Assembly: GCF_000149955.1 (NCBI RefSeq)
Contig: NC_030990.1
Span: 4,329,482 to 4,393,481 of the forward strand
Direction: 5' to 3'
DNA from: Fusarium oxysporum f. sp. lycopersici 4287
Lineage: Eukaryota > Ascomycota > Sordariomycetes > Hypocreales > Nectriaceae
DNA length: 64,000 nucleotides
The notes beneath the pieces were generated by a model. The model saw nothing but the letters and a program-made list of their open reading frames with translations. It had not been told where the DNA came from and did no database searches. Both the position numbers and the translations under genes were made by a program. This document shows, in pieces, positions 9,695-20,600 of this stretch; within the stretch, counting starts at the first letter, position 1, and each line of letters starts with the position of its first letter.

Positions 9695-10000
9695 CTTGGG
9701 AAGAAGACAGAAGTAAAGTTGGTGATGGAGATGGAGGACGAAGCTAAGGTTAAGGTTATTTTGGCTGAGGCTAGGTAAACAGTGAATGAGGGGTCCTAAA
9801 CTGAGGGGAGCTGAGCTGGCAGAGCTGAGTTGGCATGTGACGTCAGCTCTTTTGATCCACTTTCATGCAGCTCAGTTCATTTCAGTCAATCAGTGTAAGT
9901 CAATAAATCTCTATATAAAAAACAGTTAATAGAAGCGAAATGAATCTATGCCTATCCCAGTCAATTAGACATCCAAGCATGTCAATCCAATCCCCTTACC
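9695..10000. other. Promoter of the repeat protein and 3' region of the carboxypeptidase
   Basis: It contains the CRE-like site and a pair of short near-direct repeats (gagctgagctggca / gagctgagttggca, about 9808-9835). No gene is visible. Confidence 0.5.
9838..9845. promoter_or_regulatory. Perfect CRE-like palindrome TGACGTCA
   Basis: This is the consensus site for ATF/CREB-type bZIP factors, which in fungi act in stress and cAMP responses. It lies about 145 bases upstream of the minus-strand repeat-protein ATG at 9694 and beyond the 3' end of the carboxypeptidase, so it most likely belongs to the former. Confidence 0.45.
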
Positions 10001-12159
10001 TCAAACAAAGCGTCCCTTAATCTCAACCTTCATCGCCTTAGGCTTCTCCCCCTTCGGCTCAACAACAACCCAATTCTCAACCTTGGCCTTACCCACCGCC
10101 AACGCCATCAACTGCTCATCCGTACAGCTCAACGGCGCATCTCTAACAAAGCACGTATTTACCGGCGACTCGGGAACCTTGTTCCTCACACTCCTCACAC
10201 TCTTTCGTCCCTTGGTCTTGTACCCCGTATGCTTCCTCAGATCAACCTCCCCAGTGGCCAAATCCCTCCTCGACATGACTCTGTTGAAGATCGTAGACAA
10301 CGCCTCAGGTTGATAACCTGCTACTCCATGTCCAGATTCGAAAATTCGAGAAAACGATACATTTCCATGCTCGCGAACGAAACCAGCTGTGTAAGAGCAA
10401 TTCGTCTTGATGGGCGTGTATCCAGCGGAGCGGAACTCTTCAGCAGAGGAGAAGTTCAGTGAAAGACTGATGTTCTCACCACCGTACCCTTTACCAATTA
10501 GCAATCACCCCACAAGAACGTTCTGTGAAAACTTACAAGGGCAGCGATAGTCGCGATCAGCGTAGATCAACGCAACGTTAACACCCCGCTCAACAACCCT
10601 CTCCACAGCATGAAGACTCCCAATCATGATATCTCCCGTCTGTCCCAACCACACTTTGCCAATATTATTGAATCCCGTAGTGAAGTTAAGCGGAACACCG
10701 AGATCGCGCTGGACCCAGGGTTGGTTGAAGAAGTTCTCAATGTAAGGCTTTGGGAAGAGCGTGGTGTTGGAGTGTGTGATGTCAAAAGGCGATCGCTGCT
10801 TCAAGTCAGTATGTGTCGTATAAAATGATGGGGGAGAGGGGTACATACATCGGAGGTAGCCTGATAAGTCCCCTGAATCCCAAAAAAGCACAGATTCGTC
10901 GCCGCAAGACAAGCTTCATTCACAGTCTTGTTATTCCCAAACCTTTCAGGATCACCTTCCGCCACGAGAGCGCGGCACTTATCTGTCAACGCATAACAGC
11001 CCGTCTCCGGTTCCTCAATCTTCTGGAGCATACCCTTGTACGTCTTATCGTCGAAGAATTGAAGACCGTAGTTATTATGATGACCGTAATCAGCGTACCC
11101 CTTCGCCATAGCTCGTGCGTCGATACCAGGTTCTTGAAGACCCAGAGTCGCGAGGTTAAGAATCGTGGCGTTTGCAAAGGTTGGTTTAGAGTTGAAGATG
11201 AGGGTGTTTTGATCTTGGAAGTAGGAGAAGTAGTTGGGGCCGTAGAAGCCGCCGTACTGGAGATATTAGTTTAAGAATCTGAGGTTGAGAAGGCGACTTA
11301 CAGATGATGTCCAGAGGGATATCTCATCATTCTTAGTCTGCCACTCCGGAAACCTAACCCGTTAGCAACACTCCAACACAACTCGACAGGCAAACATACT
11401 CATTGAACCAAACCTGCGCAAAAGCCCACATCGTCCTAGCACCACTCATCGTCGTCTTCGGCACAGTCTCCAACTCCCCCGAGTCAAAAGTCGCCTGCAA
11501 AAACGTCCCATTCGTCTTGGGTACCTTTTCCCCTTTCACCGGTGTAAACGTCTGCGTGAGAGTATCAAACGTCCCATTCACAAGATCAACGTACGAGAAA
11601 CCCGTTCCCAGCGGTTGGTCGATGTACAGCATGTTGACGTGCTTGTTCCATGATATGTCATTGAGGGTCGTTGAGTTGGAGTCGGCGTTTACGGAGCAGG
11701 GAAAGCCGTTTGTGTTGTCGAAGGAGGATGAGCCGGGACCGCCGCCTATGTAGATTGATGTTGGGGCTGTGGATGGGTTGTTTCGGGCCTCTGTAGTCTA
11801 TCAGTATATAAACTATATAGTATTGAGTAGGGCGTCGTACCGAAGTACCAGAAGAAGAGATGGGCTTTCTGCTTCTCATCCCAATGCTGAAAGTCAGGGA
11901 GTAGACTCTTAGGAAGCGAGACATAGCCGCTGTAAGCATTGACACCCTCGGTAGTCTCACAAACAGAAGTCTGTTTAATTATTAGTCACTCCATCTTCTG
12001 AGGCCGTTGAAAGGCTTGAGGCTTTACCTTCTTGTACGAAATCTCAGCGCCATTGAACAACTTGGACGACACGACTTCTAGACCCTTTGGCGCAGCCACC
12101 CACTCTTGAGCCGCCACCAACGACCCAAACGCCAGACCAAGACTCTTCGGAAGCCTCAT
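10001..12159 (-). CDS. Secreted serine carboxypeptidase (family S10)
   Basis: Seven exons in transcription order: 12159-12028, 11970-11841, 11790-11400, 11353-11302, 11256-10849, 10795-10537 and 10488-10001. They give 619 residues, and every junction keeps frame. Residues 1-17 are a signal peptide. The family landmarks are present: IGGGPGSSS (the WxNGGPG-type oxyanion region), YIDQPLGTGFSY, the nucleophile Ser at 235 in WTSSYGG, Asp at about 451 in YADRDYRC and His at about 511 in SGHGVAGYQP. The enzyme should remove C-terminal residues from peptides in the acidic vacuole or outside the cell; many N-glycosylation sites favour secretion. The residue before the nucleophile is Ser rather than the usual Glu (ESYGG), a deviation that could affect C-terminal recognition. 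The codon for the nucleophile is the last before an intron. The promoter holds duplicated CCAAT-containing elements. Confidence 0.9.
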
Positions 12160-13664
12160 TGCGAACTAGTAGAACCAACAAAAATAGAAGATTGTACAAG
12201 ACTGTATGAGAGGAATGATACTCCTCCTCTTTCCCAGCGATCAACTCACGCTCTTATATCCTCCCACTGCTCAACCCCAGAACACTGATCAACACATCAT
12301 GTCGCCAATCACTCATCATCAAAGAGGCTCAGACTCCATGAAACACATCACGACCCTGCTTCACTGCTCTGAATTGAGTATACCAGAACCATGTTTGGCG
12401 ACCCGACCAATCACTTCAAAGCATCTGACAGAAGGAAGAGAACAATATAATGCACTGATGACTCTGCGGCCCACTGGTTCATTCTGATTTGGGAGTGTTT
12501 GCTTACGGCCAGGGCATTGCCTGTAAGGCTGAACAAAGGACGGGACTGTTTGTTGGCGAGCCGGCCAATCAAGGAGCCTTGTCGAGCTTACGGTGCGTGG
12601 CTTGGATGCTCGCCAAACAATTTCTCCGGAATAAGGAATGAATCTCCCGTCTTTAGTACGAAGAGACTCAATTCAAGTTTACCGTCATGTCAGAAAAAAA
12701 AGTTAAAATTAGCTATTACTATGTGTTGACCACTTCAATCTCGTCATGGAAGTAAATAACAATAAGCCCATTGACGATCCCCTCATCAAACCTCCTGCCC
12801 TTCATCGCTACAGTCAATCACAACAATCACATCACAAACATGGGATAAAAGTCAGAGGTGCAAATGATTCTCTTGAGCTGGACCTGCATCGCATTCTGGC
12901 AGCTTTGTAGTGTATAGTATAATGTATATCTGTTCTGACCCAACTCTTTTCCTCCCTTCCAAACACAATCCTTCGTATTGCATACCATTCATCGGAAGGC
13001 AAACTTTTTTGAATCCATTCCCAATTGTCCTGTCCATTCGCCATTACACAGTCTTCGCATTCAATCAAGTCATCGTTTAGGCATACGCCTCGGGAGACAT
13101 TCGTGACACGCGTAAAACCAGGCTTCGCTCAACTATCCGCAGACGTCAAGATAAAACACAATGGTCTGTCACATCACACGCAAAACCCGCATTAAAGGTT
13201 GTCTCCGTCCGTTCAACGGCGAGAAGCAAGCGTCGGGGTGAAGCGGTGATGATGGCCAGAAAATTCCGATTAAAAAACAAGAGTAAAACAGAAGCGGGTG
13301 ATATTCCGCGAGAGCAAACGAGGAAATCAGGACTCGCAGGTAAACATGGCTCCCAAACTCCGATGCGGATGCCCGGCTCGCCATGCCAGGCTAGCACAAG
13401 TCCATTACCGTAAACGCCAAACAATTGTGGCCGTCAGCCGTAGAAGCATTGCCAGTGACTGTATGTCAAAGGGCTGTGCTGTTTCGGATCAAACAGCCGG
13501 GGTAGAGTAGTGATGTTGGGCGACAAACATGATGTTGTCTTGTCCCATAAGTGTTGAAGGGTTATTAGATATCAAGATAGTAATGCAATCTTGGGTTGCT
13601 CTTGATGTTGTGTTGCTGGTGGATGTTAACAGTCCAACCTAATTCCACGGTCGCCGGTACGATT
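12160..13664. other. Intergenic: carboxypeptidase promoter and upstream gene 3' region
   Basis: About 1.5 kb with no gene. On the minus strand a TATA-like GGATATAAGAG lies about 90 bases before the carboxypeptidase ATG, followed further out by three CCAAT boxes (12305, 12407, 12565). Confidence 0.5.
12395..12571. promoter_or_regulatory. Duplicated 19-bp CCAAT element with TTGG...CCAA symmetry
   Basis: Two copies, 12395-12413 and 12553-12571, differ at only two positions (TTGGCGAcCCGaCCAATCA against TTGGCGAgCCGgCCAATCA). Each is an imperfect palindrome ending in CCAATCA. They lie about 240 and 400 bases upstream of the carboxypeptidase start. CCAAT is the target of the fungal HAP/CBC complex; the additional GC-rich core could recruit a partner. 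Confidence 0.45.
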
Positions 13665-16088
13665 CTATCCTCGGATCGCCGTAGCAGCATGTCCATCAGA
13701 CCAGGGAAACCGATCCATCATTTGTTGCTGGACATGGTACGACAGATCGTTGGATGGTGTAGCATCAAACGACACGAAGGCGGGTGAAGCCGACCTAGCC
13801 GTGGCTGAAGGTCTCGGTGAAGGCGAAGTACTGTTGGCACGGAACGCATCCTGTGGTGTTGAAGCACCGGAAGGAGGGCTCAAGGCGCCGTGCAACTGAA
13901 GGGTATGGTGAGCTGCAGGTCCGGCGTGATGGGCATTTCCGTTCGGGCTTCCAAGTGAGGTGGTATAGCTGCGGCGATGGTGATTTCCGCCGGCAGCACC
14001 GTCGAAGCGGGCACCGCTGAGTGTACCGTCCTTCATGTTAGGACTCGACTGTTTTGATCCAAACTGCAACACGAACAACTGTTAGTAACCGACTCTTTCA
14101 TTTTGCTTCTGTGTCGCCGTGCCATCCCGTAGGCCTTGGAGACTGATGCTGAGATTCTGGTGAATCAGGGATGGGCGACGGGCACCAGAAGCGATGGGTG
14201 AAGCAGGGCGAACTTCGGGGGCACGTACAAAGCAGTACTTGTTGACCAACTCTTCATACGAAGAGCTGGAGATGGTCGAGTTGGGAGAGGTAGCTCCAGT
14301 GGTAGACTGGCTCTTAGCGTTGGTGGCAGGCTCAGGGACAGTGAGGGTGGGCTTGAGAGTCCGGACGTTGGCCTTCATATAAAGTCCATCCTTATCCTGA
14401 GAGGCCTCCTTGTCCTTCGCGGCCTGGACAGCAGCACTCAAGGAAGCACCAAAGTCATAACGGTTGGAGAAGGCAAGTCCGCTAGGCGAGCCGAAATCCT
14501 TGGAGAGGTTATCGCTAGCAAGGTTGCCAGCCGACTTGGACTTGAGACGGAGGCCGCCAGTGCTGTTCTCAGACTCGCCGAGATACTCGTGGATAGGCTG
14601 GTCAAAGTTGAGCTTAGCATCGTCACCAAAGTCACCGAAGCCAGCAGGCATCGACTTAGGTCGGGGGACATTGGCGCTGTTGGTGCGTCGGCTACTCCGG
14701 GGAAGGCCATTAGCGGGTCGGGAAGAAGCGCCCTGGAAGTTGTTCTTCCCGTTCATGGGCAGATGCTTCTTTCGGAAGTCGACCTGGAAGTTAGAGCTGC
14801 TGTTGTTGTCCCAGTACTCCTGTCCGTTGACGGCATAGCGGATGCAGAGGAAGAGTGTCTTTGACTCGAGGTTGGCCGTGTCAGCAAGCTTGATGGAAAA
14901 GGTAAAGCGATCATGACCCAGCGGTGTTTCCCGAGGGCGGATCTCGTGGCTGTAGTCAGCGGCAACCTCCGAGGTGGTCTTCCAGTAATCCAGAGTGAAA
15001 CGGCAGGTAACGGCCTTGGAGAAGGCAATGTTGGCGACAGCCACAGAGCCCAGAAGGGTCTTTTGGTCGGCCGAGAGCCAAACCTTTTCCAGTCGAACGG
15101 GCAACGACTTACGTGCGGCTGAGTCGTGAGGGAAGTTTGTGGTAAGGATCTCCCACTCAAAAGGAGGGGTGCGGGCAGTCTGCTTGCCATTGCCAGGGAA
15201 GGGATACTCGGTATCACTCTCGTAGCTGTCGATTGGCGAAGATCCAGCACTCACAGCCAGAGGTCGGTCCACTTGCAAGAAGTGTCGGACGTGCTCGAGG
15301 TGTGAATCAAAGTGAACAGCCTTGGAGAAGATGGGGGTACCGGGCATGCTTGAGGGACGTCGTCGAGAAGAAGGACGGAGGGCAGGTCGGACTAGCTCAC
15401 CAGACTTCTTTCGCACCATTTGAGGCTTCTTAAGCAGGTCCTCGTCAGACTCCTCCTCTGATACTGATATCGAGTTGTCGTTTGACTTTGAGAGGCCAGC
15501 GTTTGGCTCGGTGGCTGATCGAACGTGTCCCATCTTACGGCCCTTTGCGAGATCACCTAGTGCACTTGTGCTGAAGCTGAGGTGTACACCATCCTTGCGG
15601 CGGAGCTGAAGATGTTCTGTGCTGTCTTGATGCTGCAATTGTGATCGTGGGGGGGATGATGAACGTTGCATGGGGATCTGGCTGACAGCGTCCCGCAGAG
15701 CCTTGTCAAGCTTTCGACCTCGAATTTGTGGTTCTTGCTCCTCGTCGTCGCTACCGGAGGAAGCAGAATCAGGTGGCGAGATGATGGCACCCATGGGCAT
15801 TGTGCGTTCGTCTGTGACGGGTGGTGGTGATTGTCTCACGCTTGAAGGAACAGCTGTGCCCATGCTCTTAAGATCCTCCGATGTTCCCTGCGGTGTCAGC
15901 GTCCCTGTTGATCCATCGCTAAGGGCTGAAGCTGAAGGTGTTCGTCGATGCTTTGTAAGATATGAAGCAGATCGCGGTAGACTAGGTCTCGGACTCGATT
16001 GTAGCGACGACCGCCGACTCGCTACAGGCGATGCGGAGGCTGACGAAGCGGGAGATCGATGTGAGGGCGGCGTGTAAGGCATTCCCAA
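13665..16088 (-). CDS. Glycogen-targeting regulatory subunit of protein phosphatase 1 (CBM21)
   Basis: The main exon runs from the ATG at 16088 and encodes a Ser-rich N-terminal region, a PP1-docking motif of the RVxF type (KAVHFD, residues about 256-261) and a CBM21 carbohydrate-binding domain (about 325-445, from VWLSADQK to FQVDFRKK). Such proteins bring PP1 to glycogen to dephosphorylate glycogen synthase and phosphorylase, as yeast Gac1 does. The unspliced frame stops at a TAA (14082-14084) lying within TACTAAC, a perfect branch-point sequence. A 45-nt intron (14093-14049, donor GTCGGT, acceptor AAACAG) keeps frame and adds about 128 residues ending in ATAIRG at 13665. That tail is Ser/Pro-rich and reads like genuine coding sequence. 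A nested acceptor at 14064 would give an implausibly short 30-nt intron, also in frame. The intron is my inference; without it the protein has 668 residues. Confidence 0.8.
14049..14093 (-). other. Probable very short intron with weak donor
   Basis: The segment carries a TACTAAC branch point six bases after the GTCGGT donor and two in-frame CAG acceptors 15 bases apart (30 or 45 nt). Both choices remove the TAA and keep the reading frame, adding or omitting five residues. Confidence 0.45.
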
Positions 16089-17601
16089 GGTGGGTTGTGT
16101 GGTGATTAGAGGGAGAAGAAGGGGGGAAGAGAGGAGGAGGTTATTCCGTGGAAGCCGTTTGCCAGGAACTTCGCTTCACCACGTGGAGGATAGAGTAAAA
16201 GAAGTAACCCAGGGGGATAAATGAGGTTTTCGAGATGAGAAGCTCTCTTCTCGTGATGGAGAGAGATTCAAGGGCAGTTGCGCGGAATGCGCTACAGCGA
16301 GAAGTGGTTTTTTCTTTTCTCTTTCTCTTAGCGTATGCGATGAAGATCAAGGCAGGCGCAGAAGGTGATCGAGATCAGGTCTAATAATGGGGAAGGCACT
16401 GATTAGCATGGTTAAGAAACAAGGAATTTTTGTGGCGATGCATAATTAGACGAAGAAATGGGGGGAAAGATAAGAGCTGATGGGGGACAATTGGTAGTAA
16501 CAAGGTTTTCACAGGCTATTGATGAAAAGTAAAAAATGAAGAATGACGATTGTTTTTAATTGTTTGACGATTGTTGCGATGGATGACAATAAGAGGACGA
16601 GTGAAACAATAGGATGGTGCTGTGCTGAGGTCCAGGTGCATCCACAGGGGAGTACAGTGAGTGGAGTGATGGTGGTTTTCAGCGGGCGATAAGGTGCAGT
16701 GCACTACTTACACGATGAAATTGATCAATGCGCACCCCAACAAAAAATAGGCAGGCAAACGATACAGCTCGAGAAAAACAAATGCTCTGGCAATATTCCA
16801 GCAACAGAGCAGATAGATTTCCACGAAAGGTACAGTTCGGCAATTGACGGTGGTTGGGTTGAGGGTATCACAGTGAAGTGGTACAGCAGATGGATCCGTT
16901 GAACGTGAGCGAGAAGAGTCGTCGGATTAGGAGGCTCGTCGAGACGATGATGGCGATGAGGATGAGGACGATGGCGACATGAAACAAGAAACCAACAAAG
17001 ACAAAATCAATCAATGACCAAACAGTAAAACAAAATACAATGAAAAGAGGCTGCTGATACCAAAGACTTGAGAAGGAAGTCTGTTGAAGTAAAGTCAGTC
17101 AGTCGGTGGTCATAAACTCGTCGACAGCAATCAGAGCTGGTGGAGATGCTGAAAGGAATCGAGGATAAGAGTGCTGCGGGGAGCAGGTGGTTTTGAGTCT
17201 TGCGCTGCAGGCGAATTGAACACCCCAAGGTCAAGTCAAGTCAAGCCAAGCCCACCCAGGTCCCAATTAAAAAACCAAGGTACAAAACTCTTTTCTACGC
17301 TGCCTTGGCCCTGTCCAGAGGTGTGAGGGCAGCACCGGGGCCCGGCCTGAGCGGCATGGGACTAGAGGCTAGCGAGCTACAAGGTTGAGAGCCGCGTAGG
17401 CATGGGCCGTCTGGTGGTGGTTTCTTTGGGATGGTGGTGGGTGTTAATGGGCAGGGATGAGCAGTGGGCAGGATTTGAGTTGCAGGCCAGGGGTGGGCTA
17501 ACGAGTTTTTGGTTGGGATGGGCAGAGCCACAGATGGGATGGGGGATGTGTTAGGGAGTGGATGGTAGGGTTTATGATAGAGGGAGGGGGGGCATCATCT
17601 T

Positions 17602-17617
17602 CTGTCTGTCTGTCTGT
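17602..17617. repeat. (CTGT)4 microsatellite
   Basis: Four perfect tetranucleotide copies in the gene-free stretch; no functional sign. Confidence 0.7.
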
Positions 17618-20600
17618 ACTGGCTGTTGTGCACTTACGAGATATCTGTTCTGTTACAGGAATCTTATCCGTACTCTTCTTGTGTCTTCTGTTGTGTTGTA
17701 TTATGGATTCTGTGTAGTATCCAATAGATAGACTCTCTCCATGCGGTGGAGTTCAAGTCGGGGACGACCACAATTTTGTGCTGTGCTTTCTCTGGGGGGT
17801 AGATCGATGTGGATAGAACTCGAGTTCGAGTATGGAGTAGTGGAGAGAAGCAGAAGAAGGATGGTTTGATGAAATGAAGCTACAGTTCAATTCGACAGGA
17901 AGAGGCTTTTGATATTCCCTCAAAATGCGTGAATTGAAGTAATCACCAAGATTATCAGAGGCGGCGGCAAAAAAAGGACCCCCAACCAAACCAGATCAAG
18001 ACTTGGTGTTGTGGATTTGTGCGTGTAGATTCGCGGTGTTTTTTGAGTTGGGATGGCGGAGACTGGCGTCTGCCGATTTGCTGAAGATTTACAACTGGGC
18101 TTGACGGGCAATAATATAAGAAAATAGAAAGAAAGACTAATAAAGAAAAAGAGAAAGATTGACGATTTGATAATCAGTGTGTGGTTTTTTGTCTTATGCA
18201 TGTACGTTTGTAGATGAATGATGTTACCGGATGCTGATGGTTACCGGATGTGTAAGGATGCTTTGCAGGAAAACGTCAGATGGCGGCGGCGGGGGACAAA
18301 GGAGAAGTGAGAGGCGAAACCTGAGCGTGGGATGGGATGGGAAATATCGGCAATTGAAACGTGGAAGCCGATGAAAGCATATGACAGACAATTGTTTAAG
18401 GAAAATGAGATGATATGAGGTTTCTGGTGAGAAATGATTTGCACTGAACCTGATTGAAGAGAGAGTGGATATGATCTGAGCAAGGCAGTTCCGGTAGCGC
18501 AGATAGGTGTCGTATCAAAACGCGAATCGACAGATAAAAAAAACGAAACTGCTAGGATGGCGACAGTCGAAGCGGAGATCCAATGCTACCGCTACCGGGG
18601 CATGGGTATCAAGTTAACGTTAGAGCAGCAAGCAGATGGGGGGCTCTCTTGGTTTGGCCTGCTTCGGTTTGAGGATGCGCCGGAAGGTTTTAGTGTGTGT
18701 AGTTTATGGAGTAGCGAGTGGTGTTATGAATGGCTGAATAATTCAAGCAAAATAGAAAACAGTCAAAAGAGAGTTGTAAGCAGTAAAAAAATGAATGAAT
18801 GTAGTAGTGAATGAATGACTGGATGGCTTTTTTGAGGCACCAATGAATGATTTACAAGCTGAAAACAGAAAAGAAAGAAAAAGAAGAAAGATTCAAAAAA
18901 GGAAACGGGGAAAGTCAAGTCTATACAGATTCACAGAGACAATAAACAGGTCGTCATGGTGAGGATTCAGAAAAAGTGAACCTAGGAAGTCAAACAGAAA
19001 CAGAAACAGACCACTCTCCCCAAAGTTGTTCCCAAGGCCGGGTCAGATCATCGAATGAGAGGTCTCCGTGGCGCACGCCAAGTGAACTGAGCATTCTTGG
19101 GACGAGGTGGGGAAGACAGAAATGTCTCTGAAAGTTCGTGGGGAGGAGTGTGCATCCCAGTTAAACTTCCAAGCTGACTGCTTCAATGGTGAGGTAGACA
19201 AGATGATATCAGCAACTAATCCACGATGACGAATTATCAAGAAAGCTAGATATGTAGAGCATGGTCTGGAGAAACGAGGTGAAGCAAGCGAAGCGGGACG
19301 TGGGGAACAGAAACAGCTTTGGACCAGAAAAATAATGTGGACAAAAAAGTGCCAAAGCTATCAATCATCCTCACCTCATCAAACTGAGAGGTGGAGTCGG
19401 GTCGGTGACACACAGTGAGCCTAGAGCTTCAGCTTCTCACGCCTTTCCCCAATAGCTTGCGTGCGTGCCTCACGGTCCAAAATACTCCCTGCCCCCATGT
19501 CCAGACTCACTCCTCCGTATCGTCCGCTCCGTGTCATCCGGACGCGCCGTTCAGGGCAATGAATCAGGGCCCGACTCTCTGAACTACCATTGCAGGAGCG
19601 TTAGCTCTCGGTAGATGGATTTAACAGAAAATCGTCAATCTCGATGGCTCAGTACGACATGGTCAATCCTTCAAAGAATAAAAGCTTCACCGACATTATG
19701 AGGCTCGCATTTCCATGTATGTGCCACAAGAGTGAGTTCATGGCTTGCACCGCAACCTTGAGTCTGAGCCTCCTTGCACTGTATCACTGAATTGTGTATT
19801 TCCAAGGCAGAGCCCCTTGTTGAACCAGAGCACGGGGCACGTCTAGAAGAGCTCTATGCCCTGTAGCACGTTAGCAAGGGCATTGATTCGAGGCTTCTTT
19901 CGGGTGCAGTACCATTGGAAATTCCGTGCATATTGAACGAAAGCCAAAAAGAAGGAGCCAAGCCAATTCGCTTACGAGGATTTCATTTGATAGAGGGGAG
20001 CACAACGTCCGCCAGGTCAACAAATGCAGTGCATGGTAACTCGTGACATCTTTGTCGTCAATGACGTATGTCGTCACAGAAACCACGCGCTCATTCTTTC
20101 ATTGTCTCACTACACACTCTTTTTTTTTCTTTTTCCTTCTCTTTTCTGTCTTGGAAAAAAATAATGCTCCCAACCAACACATACACAACATCTCGAGATA
20201 CCAACAAAGTCTCAGCCGGGAGCCTCCCCCAGACTTCTCCGGTGCAACTGCAACACTGGTCCTTGGACCAATTACTAAGATCTACAAAACAGGACCTGAA
20301 GCTCCATGGCATGCCATTTGCCCAGATGCTGATCCATGTCAATAACCATGCTGTGATACAGTATCATCCGTGCCCATACCCGCTGTTATTTCAGTGGACG
20401 ACGGACAAACCCCAGGTCCAAACGTCTCACGATGCTTGTCGCCCACTGATCCTCATCCCCAAATGAACCTGCGAAGTCAAAGGGCGGGAAATCTCCAAGA
20501 CAAAGCAAAAGCAAAGCCCAACGCTCGTGGCTGACACACTTGGAGAGCCTCCAGATTGTTCGTTCGCGTATGTGGGTCTCACACCGTAAAAAGCTAGAGC

